IMG/VR virus record: IMGVR_UViG_3300028820_000016
Location: 1-46,767 of that record
DNA from: a virus
DNA: 46,767 nucleotides
Strand: one strand, 5' to 3'
Below the pieces are notes generated by a model, which had not been told where the DNA came from, ran no database searches, and was given only the letters and a program-made list of their open reading frames with translations. Of the stretch, positions 19,956 to 27,063 are shown piece after piece. The translations under genes were made by a program, and so were the position numbers. Position 1 is the first letter of the stretch. Every line of letters starts with the position of its first letter.

Positions 19956-20946
19956 TACTGAGCCAGGGTTGCAGTTTTTCACAGTTTCTTTTAAACTCTA
20001 TAAACTCACTTCTTTTGTTGTAGATATATGGACTACTGATTACATAGGGCTGAGCTTTGGTAAAGTTTATATATCTGAAACCATATTTATTGTGCTTGTT
20101 TTTACAAATGACAATGATGTAATTAGTATCAATTTTTCTTAAGTGATATTTACCAGTGGTACCCGTAACAAAACTAACTTCTACTGCACCTTTTAGGTAT
20201 GGAGCTTTAATCAATTTTTCTTGTACGCATTCTGCTAAAGCTCTAAGTATTTGTCTACACTGTTGTACACTTAGTTTATGTCTTTTACTTTCGTTTCTAA
20301 AAGTAAAGAATAGGAGATTGATAATCTCGCTAAATCTAGTTAAACTCGGGTACATTTGAATAACATTTACTAAATATGATTTTTGATTATCGTATAGTTT
20401 AAGAGGATCTTGTTCACGAAATAAAATGATACTCAGCTTATTAGCTGAGATTCTCATTACTCTGAGGTGTTTTCTAGATGTTTTTGTTAGTTTTTTCGGA
20501 TATACAAATAATTCAGCGTTGTAATTAGTTCTAGTTAAGTTACTGCAGCTAATAAAGCCTAAAAGAGTACTATAGCTAAATACTAACCAGTTTAATTTTG
20601 ATTCACTGTTTTGTTGACTGTAAAATTCTATAGCATTCTTAGAAAAGAGTTTATTTGCTATTTTAGGATCAAAGTTAATTATATTGTGTATTATGTCAAA
20701 TAGTGGATCTTCTAATTGATCTGATACAATTTTGTCTAACTCTTCTGTACTTTGGTAGTTATACTTTTGGTATAGATTTACTATAGATTTTGTATACAGT
20801 AAAAATAAATTTCCGTACTTATTTGTTAGAACATCTGGATATTGGTTTCTTATACCTGTCTTTTTGCTGAAAATGATTAAATGTGAACCAATGTTGTTAA
20901 GAAGATACCTAAATTCCCTTGTGTTTAAAACAACTTTAGTGTGCAT
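19945..20946 (-). CDS. Unknown 333-residue protein, last gene of a three-gene operon
   Basis: Not recognised. It is basic, Asn/Lys/Tyr/Ile-rich and without signal peptide or clear membrane segment. Residues 225-270 contain a Lys/Arg-rich helical patch that could contact nucleic acid, but no helix-turn-helix can be assigned firmly. It lies 13 bases after the 422-residue gene in the operon behind the promoter at 22944-22972. Its stop overlaps the end of the giant late gene by 11 bases on the opposite strand, and I see no hairpin terminator there. A role in transcription or replication control is possible from context only. Confidence 0.75.
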   Translation of the reverse strand: MHTKVVLNTREFRYLLNNIGSHLIIFSKKTGIRNQYPDVLTNKYGNLFLLYTKSIVNLYQKYNYQSTEELDKIVSDQLEDPLFDIIHNIINFDPKIANKLFSKNAIEFYSQQNSESKLNWLVFSYSTLLGFISCSNLTRTNYNAELFVYPKKLTKTSRKHLRVMRISANKLSIILFREQDPLKLYDNQKSYLVNVIQMYPSLTRFSEIINLLFFTFRNESKRHKLSVQQCRQILRALAECVQEKLIKAPYLKGAVEVSFVTGTTGKYHLRKIDTNYIIVICKNKHNKYGFRYINFTKAQPYVISSPYIYNKRSEFIEFKRNCEKLQPWLSIKD

Positions 20947-20959
20947 ACACTTATGTAGA

Positions 20960-22228
20960 TTAAGTTAACTTAGCCCTTTGAAACTCATTAAGCTTATTTA
21001 ATAAAATCGGCAACTTACTAGGAAGTGCGTGTTCTTGCAGGTATTGATCAACATGATAGCTAAATAACTCAACGGAACTGCTATTGGCGACAGTCGCTAA
21101 TATTTTTTGATATGAGTCTAATGTCACTAGTACCTCCTCCATAAAGGCTAAACAGAGGTCTTGAGATAGTTCATTTACCTCTCCATCTTCTGTATACTCA
21201 GGAAGGGAGTTAATTTGCTCCCATAAGTCATTAAAGTGTTCTTCTAGACGAGCATGCCAATTGAATACATTTCTTTTATTGTAGGCTAGCTTAGCAGAGT
21301 CTGACAGGCTCTCATAGTATCTCCAGAATCTTTCTACATCAGAGACTTCCAATCCTAGTTTTTGAGCCGTTAATGCAACACTTGAACCTTTTACTCTCTC
21401 TCTAACAATTTCTGCACCAACTAAAGGATGACGAGTAATTTGATCTCTATCTGTAAGTGTACTACCTGCTAAGTTAATGTAATTACCTTTTTGCTTTTGT
21501 ACTTGTTCATTTATCTTCTCTTCTAAATCCTCTGGTAAAGTAGGTTTTAGTTGTGTTAAATTCTCTGATTCTTCTTTATGTTTAATTAACTCGGTAATGA
21601 TAGTCTTTGTGTAAAGCTTACTTAACTCAGAATCAGACCTCATGTATATAGGAACTTCTATGTCTTTCTCCATCTGAGTTAATACGTAAAACTTTATTCC
21701 AGGAACTTCAGTATCTAGTATGTCTAAAATCTCCTCCTGTTCTTTTCTTTGATTCATGTAGGCTTTATTTTCTTCTGCAAGTCTGTTTGCGACAAGAACT
21801 GTCTTTCTAAATAGTCGCATTGACTTTAGAACTAACATTGGACGAGTCTTTTTAAGTAGTTCTACTTTAGCCTCAACAGCTTCGAAAAACTCTTGTATTA
21901 GTGAATATAAATCTTTAATTGGTCTGTAGTCCATTATCAAGCTTAGGTCTTCATCACTTAAATTCAAGTATCTAAGAATCTTTGTAGCGAGAGTTGGGTA
22001 AATGTTTCTTAATAAAACTTTTACCTCCTGACTATTTAGCTTTTTATCAGGATCTTCTGTCTTATATAGTCTATATATTAGGTTTGGTAGTAACCAGAAA
22101 AACTTTCTATGCTCATCAATCTCTTCAATTACACCTTTAAGGTGTATTCTCGAGTCTCCGTATATTCTATAAACACCACCAGGTAACCTGTATCTATATC
22201 TATTTTGTTTGCTTAAATACCTATTCAC
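20960..22228 (-). CDS. Unknown 422-residue helical protein of the regulatory operon
   Basis: Not recognised. It is mainly helical, with Lys/Glu-rich stretches near residues 130-180 and 215-250 that could form coiled coils. Near residues 277-302 a segment (SSVALTAQKLGLEVSDVERF) has the length and hydrophobic spacing of a helix-turn-helix, suggesting DNA binding. The start overlaps the end of the upstream gene by eight bases, which indicates translational coupling. It is the middle gene of the operon led by the duplicated helix-turn-helix protein, so the two may act together on DNA or RNA polymerase. This function is inferred. Confidence 0.78.
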   Translation of the reverse strand: MNRYLSKQNRYRYRLPGGVYRIYGDSRIHLKGVIEEIDEHRKFFWLLPNLIYRLYKTEDPDKKLNSQEVKVLLRNIYPTLATKILRYLNLSDEDLSLIMDYRPIKDLYSLIQEFFEAVEAKVELLKKTRPMLVLKSMRLFRKTVLVANRLAEENKAYMNQRKEQEEILDILDTEVPGIKFYVLTQMEKDIEVPIYMRSDSELSKLYTKTIITELIKHKEESENLTQLKPTLPEDLEEKINEQVQKQKGNYINLAGSTLTDRDQITRHPLVGAEIVRERVKGSSVALTAQKLGLEVSDVERFWRYYESLSDSAKLAYNKRNVFNWHARLEEHFNDLWEQINSLPEYTEDGEVNELSQDLCLAFMEEVLVTLDSYQKILATVANSSSVELFSYHVDQYLQEHALPSKLPILLNKLNEFQRAKLT

Positions 22229-22907
22229 TATCAGGGTATAGTCTTATTCTATTGTCTTTCTTTGGAATTAGCTCACTTTCAAATGAGTATAGAGTTAACA
22301 TATTAATAACTTTTGCTGTTCTACGCGCAAGTGTACCGTAATCGTGTTGTTTAGCTGCAGCAATGTTGGCTGATCTTAGATTAGTTTTTATGTAGTAGTT
22401 TATTAGTGAATGGTATTCCGGTTGATTTTGTTTTAACTCCCACAATGCATGTTGCATTTGAGGTGCTTTTATAGTTTCATTGCGTATTGGATGTGTAAAA
22501 GAGTGACCTTTTGAGAAATCGTTTCTTAGATAGTTTAAGATGGCTTTGTGTTCAAATTGTATTGGTTTATTACTCTCTAACCAAATATAAGTTGGAGTTC
22601 TTTCAAGACCAAATGGAGCAATTAAACTAGATATTTTGTTAAGCAGCAGATTTATTTTACGTTTGAACGTAGAGCTATCGATAAATTTGTATAGTGCTAT
22701 ATTAGTTCTACTTACTGTACTAGCGTAGTAGTACCATAGTAGACTAAATAACCATGGATCAGCTTGAGATAGAATACTTAGAGCATTACGTATAGTGCTA
22801 GCTGAATACCAACTTTTCTGTAGCGGATGGAAGAATGCTCTACCGTGTGGGTATCCGTATCTCAAGTATTTTAGTAGTTGTTTATGGTCTTCTCTTGCGC
22901 TAGGAAT
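22221..22907 (-). CDS. Tandem-duplicated helix-turn-helix-like regulator (probable ATT start)
   Basis: The protein contains two copies of one unit of about 90 residues. Each copy reads HK-xx-(L/I)-x-YLR, then G-xx-F-x-HP, then AL-xx-L-x-Q-xx-P, then SL-xx-YY, then R-xx-NIA-xx-K-xx-D-xx-T-xx-R. The second half of each unit resembles the sigma-region-4/ArpU-like helix-turn-helix of phage late regulators. The only listed-type start, TTG at 22865, falls inside copy 1 and would encode the Leu of its YLR. The repeat alignment shows that coding continues upstream. The upstream frame has no ATG, GTG or TTG, but an ATT at 22907 sits nine bases after AAGAGG. I therefore take ATT as the start, giving 228 residues. 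It is the first gene after a strong promoter. A transcription regulator is inferred. Confidence 0.72.
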   Translation of the reverse strand: MPSAREDHKQLLKYLRYGYPHGRAFFHPLQKSWYSASTIRNALSILSQADPWLFSLLWYYYASTVSRTNIALYKFIDSSTFKRKINLLLNKISSLIAPFGLERTPTYIWLESNKPIQFEHKAILNYLRNDFSKGHSFTHPIRNETIKAPQMQHALWELKQNQPEYHSLINYYIKTNLRSANIAAAKQHDYGTLARRTAKVINMLTLYSFESELIPKKDNRIRLYPDSE

Positions 22908-22922
22908 AGTTCTAAACCTCTT
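22905..22922 (-). promoter_or_regulatory. Ribosome binding site and ATT start codon
   Basis: On the minus strand AAGAGG (22922-22917) is followed after nine bases by ATT (22907-22905), in frame with the duplicated regulator gene. No conventional start codon exists in this frame between the promoter and the TTG at 22865, and that TTG has no Shine-Dalgarno site. Confidence 0.55.
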
Positions 22923-22943
22923 ATTAATATAGTTTTAGATAGA

Positions 22944-22972
22944 GTATTACACATTTTGATACATATTGTCAA
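22944..22972 (-). promoter_or_regulatory. Near-consensus sigma70-type promoter
   Basis: On the minus strand TTGACA (22972-22967) and TAATAC (22949-22944) are separated by exactly 17 bases. This is the best housekeeping-type promoter in the window and points at the three-gene operon 22907-19945, with transcription expected to start near 22937. A match this close to host consensus suggests early expression by unmodified host RNA polymerase. Confidence 0.75.
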
Positions 22973-22986
22973 GAGATTTTGATACA
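22953..22986 (-). repeat. Two direct repeats flanking the -35 box (operator candidate)
   Basis: The 11-base sequence TGTATCAAAAT occurs twice on the minus strand, at 22986-22976 and 22963-22953, with a 23-base period, about two helical turns. One copy lies just upstream of the -35 box and the other fills the spacer between -35 and -10. A protein bound to both copies would block or recruit RNA polymerase. The tandem, same-orientation layout fits the tandem duplication in the first gene product, but that pairing is inference. Confidence 0.55.
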
Positions 22987-23006
22987 AAAGTAACATTATT
23001 ATAACA

Positions 23007-23153
23007 CTAATTTTTTTCAGTTCTAACCGTGTTCTGTAAACTGGTTTTGGAGTAGTAAATCTTAATGCGAATAGGACAACCCAAACCAAGAGCAGATCCT
23101 ATACAACGGGCTAAAATTTGAATTTTAAACTTAAAGTCATTGATATCATCCAT
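23007..23153 (-). CDS. Small unknown 48-residue protein
   Basis: An ATG-initiated frame of 48 codons lies between the deaminase gene and the strong promoter. The product begins MDDINDFKFKIQILARC and ends in a Lys/Glu/Asn tail. It has a balanced, protein-like composition with Ile/Leu spacing that could form an amphipathic strand or helix, and two cysteines. It is about 36 bases downstream of the deaminase stop on the same strand, so it could be co-transcribed. The Shine-Dalgarno site is poor. No function can be assigned, and the overlapping longer frame (22871-23089) looks like a shadow. Confidence 0.45.
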   Translation of the reverse strand: MDDINDFKFKIQILARCIGSALGLGCPIRIKIYYSKTSLQNTVRTEKN

Positions 23154-23189
23154 GATCTTTTGTTTCCCAGCCTTAATTTAGCGGGATAG

Positions 23190-23624
23190 TTAAACAACTA
23201 TAGCTTTAACAAATTGTGGTGTTAACTCTATACGTTTTCTTTTTACCCAACTTCCATCTGTATCTCTATAAACAATTTGTTTTACTTTAGAGTTAATTAA
23301 AAGGTTATTACATCTCGGACACGGTTTTGTTGTTTTTAAAATATTACTATTTGTTCTGCCCACTATATAAACTGTACAGTTACTTATATCACATTTTGAT
23401 AATAAGTCAGCTTCTGCATGTGTTCCCATTAAGTTATAGATGCCTTTGCCAGGTCTTCTACGTGGAAAATAGTTGTAACCTATTCCTATAATTCTCCCAG
23501 ACCTTATTGCTACAGCTATAATACTAACTCTACCAAATGAGTTATGCTTCTCTACAGTGCGTAGACAACTGTTAATCCAGTTAATTTGGGATTTAGACAA
23601 ACTATTGTCAGAAGGGCTTGTCAT
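23190..23624 (-). CDS. Cytidine/deoxycytidylate deaminase-family zinc enzyme
   Basis: This is a zinc-dependent deaminase of the cytidine/dCMP family, 144 residues. The signature is complete: His69-Ala-Glu71 (zinc ligand and proton-shuttling Glu) and Pro-Cys102-x2-Cys105 (two Cys ligands). The likely reaction is deamination of dCMP to dUMP, feeding thymidylate synthesis for AT-rich phage DNA. Substrate choice cannot be settled from the motif, since the family also includes free cytidine and tRNA deaminases. It is separated from the upstream nuclease gene by a clear terminator, so it probably has its own promoter in the short gap. A TATAAG close to the end of the T-tract is a possible -10, but weak. 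Confidence 0.85.
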   Translation of the reverse strand: MTSPSDNSLSKSQINWINSCLRTVEKHNSFGRVSIIAVAIRSGRIIGIGYNYFPRRRPGKGIYNLMGTHAEADLLSKCDISNCTVYIVGRTNSNILKTTKPCPRCNNLLINSKVKQIVYRDTDGSWVKRKRIELTPQFVKAIVV

Positions 23625-23656
23625 ATACTACTGAACTTAAACCATGGCTTATAACG

Positions 23657-23680
23657 AAAAAACGGGCCTAATCTAGGCCC
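23657..23680 (-). terminator. Intrinsic terminator after the nuclease gene
   Basis: A perfect seven-base-pair GC-rich stem (GGGCCTA/TAGGCCC, three-base loop) is followed on the minus strand by GTTTTTT. It lies 26 bases after the stop of the PD-(D/E)XK nuclease gene and would end the operon that begins upstream of 30176. Confidence 0.85.
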
Positions 23681-23705
23681 CATTTTATCTACTCTATTGA
23701 GTTTG

Positions 23706-24740
23706 TTACTGCCTTTCCAAAATTAGTTTAGGCCAACATATTTTTAGGGCTTCGCATTTCCAACAAGGACTGTCATACTCATCTGGATTTCTCATATAAA
23801 AAATCTCGTTGTCCATTGCTTTACTTATACTTAACATGTCTTGGTAGGCTTTTTCCACATAACTGGGATTTACAGGTGCTGCTACCCAATTACCACTTCT
23901 TACGTGGTGAATAGCCAGGAAGTTAGGAAGAGTACCTGTTAACTGCTTCCAAGCCCAAGCATAACGATTTAACTGTGGCTTTGCCTCAACTTTTGATGGA
24001 GTAGGCGGTGGTTCATTATCGGTCTTGTGGTCTCCTATAACTACTTGACCTGTATTTGTATAACCTACAAAGTCTATAACACCTGTAAAATAAGTTTCTT
24101 CATCCAATAAAACTGGATTAACAATAACAGTTTCTTTTAATTGAGATATTGGAAACTCAACATAATCAGGGTCTATACAGTTTATCCAGTTAGGTAATTT
24201 ATAATTACTGCATAGTTGCTTTGCTTCGCTGATAATTTCAGCTATATCTAAATCGGCATACTCAGGATTAGTCCCTAATAGCTGCTGTTTTATTTGCATG
24301 TTTATATTTGTAATTCCTAATTCATTGGCTTTGGCTTTCCAACTGCTGGATAGAGAAGGTTTTTTATATATCTCACCTTCTTTATTGCGTATCCACTGTT
24401 GTTTATCTACACATTCTTCACTAGCTAAGAAAGATAACTTTTCATAGCCTTCTATAGCTTGGTTAACAAGTTCAATATCAACTCTTAAACTGTGTATAAA
24501 TTCAGTTTTAGCTTGCTCAAAGCTATCTAAAATACTAAGACCACTCTGGTAATGTATTTCGTATACTCTATGTACTAGAGTGCCCAACTCAAAATATGAC
24601 TTCCTCTCACTAACTAAGACCTTATCAATATGCTTTAGTTTATATAGAAAAGGACACTTAGTATATGTATAAAGTTTACTATGGCTGACTGCTTTTAATT
24701 TATCTGCATTTGTATTTTTTGTTGTTATTATATAAGGCAT
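23706..24740 (-). CDS. Cas4/RecB-like PD-(D/E)XK nuclease with Fe-S ligand cysteines
   Basis: Member of the RecB/Cas4/AddB-type exonuclease group, 344 residues. The N-terminal block (SHSKLYTYTKCPFLYKLK) supplies Cys29, and residues about 45-55 (LGTLVHRVYE) match the conserved helix. The active site is an Asp in FTGVIDFVGY (near 220) with GDHKT (near 238), giving D-x(n)-D-x-K. The C-terminus carries Cys326, Cys329 and Cys335; with Cys29 these form the four ligands of the typical 4Fe-4S clasp. It probably resects or processes DNA ends in phage recombination. It follows ruvC in the operon and precedes a terminator. There is no adjacent helicase fused to it, but a UvrD-like helicase is encoded two genes upstream and may be its partner. 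Confidence 0.88.
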   Translation of the reverse strand: MPYIITTKNTNADKLKAVSHSKLYTYTKCPFLYKLKHIDKVLVSERKSYFELGTLVHRVYEIHYQSGLSILDSFEQAKTEFIHSLRVDIELVNQAIEGYEKLSFLASEECVDKQQWIRNKEGEIYKKPSLSSSWKAKANELGITNINMQIKQQLLGTNPEYADLDIAEIISEAKQLCSNYKLPNWINCIDPDYVEFPISQLKETVIVNPVLLDEETYFTGVIDFVGYTNTGQVVIGDHKTDNEPPPTPSKVEAKPQLNRYAWAWKQLTGTLPNFLAIHHVRSGNWVAAPVNPSYVEKAYQDMLSISKAMDNEIFYMRNPDEYDSPCWKCEALKICWPKLILERQ

Positions 24741-24754
24741 TTTATTTCCGCTTA

Positions 24755-24793
24755 TATCTGTAAGTGCTCATATTATTTTAGCACTTACAGATA
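24755..24793 (-). other. Hairpin across the ruvC stop codon
   Basis: Perfect 14-base-pair inverted repeat (TATCTGTAAGTGCT / AGCACTTACAGATA) with an 11-base loop. On the minus strand the first arm includes the stop codon of the resolvase gene, and the structure ends 14 bases before the next start codon. There is no T-tract, so it is more likely an RNA-processing, stability or translation-control element than a terminator. Confidence 0.6.
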
Positions 24794-25357
24794 GTTAGTC
24801 TCTTTAAAAAGACCATAAAGCGAAATACAAAATGCATCTGCTAATCCATCATTATCTTGTCTAGAGCGCTTCTTTGGTCTTAGATTGATATTATTTGCCT
24901 TAGCAATAGTTATAGCTCTGTCTTTACCAGTTACTTTTGCATTACTTAATAAAGTTCTAAATGGCTCTAGTGTAAAAATTATTTGCCACTGTAGAGGTGA
25001 GATTTCTGTAGTATTAACACCTAAAACTTTTAACAAGCTCCATAAGATGCCGTAGTTTAGAAATGTTGTAGCTGTACTTATAGAACTTTGGTTTGGCCTT
25101 GCTTGTTGATATTCTAAGTAACAATGAGTAATTTGGTGATCAGTAATATATTTCTTTAGAAGATCTATGTTTATTCTAGATTGAGATGAAGATTTACCTG
25201 TTTTTGTACTTAGGTGGAGTTTAATCTTTTGGTTAGGCAGGGAATAGACTACAGCGTTCTGGTATATTTCACTTAGTTTTGTTGGATCAATCTTTTTAGG
25301 TACTTTTATTATAGATATACCGCCGTTTAATCCAGGATCTATGCCAGCTAAAATCAT
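24785..25357 (-). CDS. RuvC-like Holliday junction resolvase
   Basis: RNase H-fold resolvase of the RuvC type, 190 residues. The first strand has the hallmark IDPGLNGG (Asp7). A second acidic residue lies in YLEYQQ (Glu82), and the C-terminal helix has DNDGLADAF (Asp170 and Asp174), giving the expected acidic tetrad. It would cleave four-way or branched junctions made during recombination-dependent replication and so clear branches before packaging. It is two bases downstream of the UvrD-like gene in a run of recombination genes. Poxvirus and phage RuvC-like proteins have similar size and motif spacing. Confidence 0.87.
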   Translation of the reverse strand: MILAGIDPGLNGGISIIKVPKKIDPTKLSEIYQNAVVYSLPNQKIKLHLSTKTGKSSSQSRINIDLLKKYITDHQITHCYLEYQQARPNQSSISTATTFLNYGILWSLLKVLGVNTTEISPLQWQIIFTLEPFRTLLSNAKVTGKDRAITIAKANNINLRPKKRSRQDNDGLADAFCISLYGLFKETNYL

Positions 25358-25359
25358 TA

Positions 25360-27063
25360 TCAGCTAGACCAGCTCTGCATTAACTTCTCTAGTCTACTAT
25401 ATTTATTTGTACCTACAAGGAAGAATTCTAGTTTAGCTCTTGTAACTGCTACATATTCTAATCTTAGTTCTTCTCCGCCTCTATTTCCTTGTAATTGGTC
25501 TGCCCATAAGAAGACTCGATTGTACTCTAAGCCTTTAGCTCTGTGAATTGTACTTAGTACTAACCCCCTTTTCTTAGCAAATACTTTATCTTTACTATCT
25601 ATTATCTCAAGCACGTCATGTACGCCAAAGCATTGGCTAAATAGATCTTTGTATTTATTAAGTAAATCTAGTTCTTCATTAGTTAAGTCTTTTATTTTAA
25701 TAAAGTTTAGAATTAAATCGATCGAATCTGCTGGTTTAGAGTTTATTATATGTTCACGTAATATACGAGCATTATTGCAGAATGACTTGTATAGTCTCGT
25801 TAGATTAGGTTCATCTGGTATTTCTATACCAATTAAAGGTCTTCCTTTAGTAGTTTCCCATATGTATTCGGAAACTCTCCAACCAATTAAATTGCTAGAT
25901 CTAGTTACAGAAGTCCAAACGTACTTTGGTGGATTGATATAAAACAAAAGCCGATAATAGTTAAAGACTAACTCTATGTTTTTAGAATACGTGTAACAGT
26001 TGTCAGTATAAGGAATACCTTCTAAATGCTTTTTTATTTTATCTAAGCATTTGTAATTGCGGTACAAAATAATTGTATTATCAAGATTATTCGTATTATT
26101 TAAATGCCTTATGAGGTCTGTAAATTCCTGTTCAGATATTTTTTTAACTAGGCCACCTATTTGTTTTGTTGGCTGTATCGTATTATTATCGTTACTGCTT
26201 GTTAACAATTCATTACTTAACCTAACAATATTAAGAGCAGATCGATAGTTGTATAGAAGTGGATAGCAAACAAAGTTTTTGAGACTCATCAAGTAGTCGA
26301 TTAATACCTTTGAATCTGATCCAGCCCATCCATAAATCTCCTGCCAATTATCCATAACTGTTGTAACAGTACTTGCTTGTTCGATAATTGGCTTCAGTAA
26401 GTCTAGCTGCTCGATTGAAATATCTTGAGCTTCATCGATCATTAAATGCTTTATCTGTAAAGACTGCCAAACAGTTTTGGGTAAATGTTTAGCTTGCTCT
26501 AAAATTTCTCCAACTAATATATATCCCTTTTGTTTTCTTTCACTTCTAACTAAGTTAATTAACTCAGCTAGCCTACTAACAGAAAAGGACGTAAAGCGCT
26601 TTATAACTAGTTTCTTTATATCTGTATAGGTATAATCTTGTGGTAGATTTGAGTCAAGCCAATACAAATACTCTATTTTACTTGTATTTGTGTAGTCCCA
26701 ATCTCCGAATAGATCCCTATAAAATGATATACAGAAGTTTCTATTAATTAGTTTAAGTTTGTGTGGATTATATTTGTTTAAGAGCTCCAGAGACAAGCTG
26801 TGTATTGTTTTAGCTTTAACTTCGTAACCAGATTTAAATTTTAACTCTCTTAGCTTGTTCTTTTCGTTATCCTCCGCTACATCTCTACTAAAAGAGATCA
26901 ATAAGGTATTACCAGGACTAATTTTATTTAGTCTTTCTGCTCTCTTAATAAGTACTGTAGATTTACCACTTCCTGCTCTTGCTAAGACAATAATATTTTT
27001 CTCTGTACTGTTTATAACTCTACTTTGGTGATCATCGAATTGGACTAGTGATTCTTCTTGCAT
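25360..27063 (-). CDS. UvrD/Rep-like superfamily 1A DNA helicase
   Basis: 567 residues. Motifs in order: a Q-motif region (FDDHQSRVI, near 9-17), Walker A ARAGSGKST (28-36), a TxHSL motif Ia near 90, Walker B LMIDEAQDIS (near 207-216), a Gln/Trp segment with MDNWQEIYGW (motif III, near 238), YNYRS (motif IV, near 268), and motifs V-VI with LSTIHRAKGLE and VAVTRAK in the last 60 residues. This is a 3'-to-5' SF1A unwinding enzyme. It overlaps the end of the primase gene by 32 bases, so the two are co-expressed. Since no ring helicase is seen, this enzyme could work at the fork; otherwise it acts in recombination with the neighbouring Cas4-like nuclease. Confidence 0.92.
   Translation of the reverse strand: MQEESLVQFDDHQSRVINSTEKNIIVLARAGSGKSTVLIKRAERLNKISPGNTLLISFSRDVAEDNEKNKLRELKFKSGYEVKAKTIHSLSLELLNKYNPHKLKLINRNFCISFYRDLFGDWDYTNTSKIEYLYWLDSNLPQDYTYTDIKKLVIKRFTSFSVSRLAELINLVRSERKQKGYILVGEILEQAKHLPKTVWQSLQIKHLMIDEAQDISIEQLDLLKPIIEQASTVTTVMDNWQEIYGWAGSDSKVLIDYLMSLKNFVCYPLLYNYRSALNIVRLSNELLTSSNDNNTIQPTKQIGGLVKKISEQEFTDLIRHLNNTNNLDNTIILYRNYKCLDKIKKHLEGIPYTDNCYTYSKNIELVFNYYRLLFYINPPKYVWTSVTRSSNLIGWRVSEYIWETTKGRPLIGIEIPDEPNLTRLYKSFCNNARILREHIINSKPADSIDLILNFIKIKDLTNEELDLLNKYKDLFSQCFGVHDVLEIIDSKDKVFAKKRGLVLSTIHRAKGLEYNRVFLWADQLQGNRGGEELRLEYVAVTRAKLEFFLVGTNKYSRLEKLMQSWSS

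Noticed and set aside
19897-20142. Plus-strand frame of 81 codons after the giant gene
   Set aside because: It lies antisense inside the 333-residue gene and over the giant gene end, with hydrophobic low-complexity content; a shadow frame.
22871-23089. Open frame of 72 codons on the minus strand
   Set aside because: It runs through the promoter and operator repeats and overlaps the better 48-codon frame; composition is Leu/Ile-rich and repetitive as expected from AT-rich noncoding DNA.
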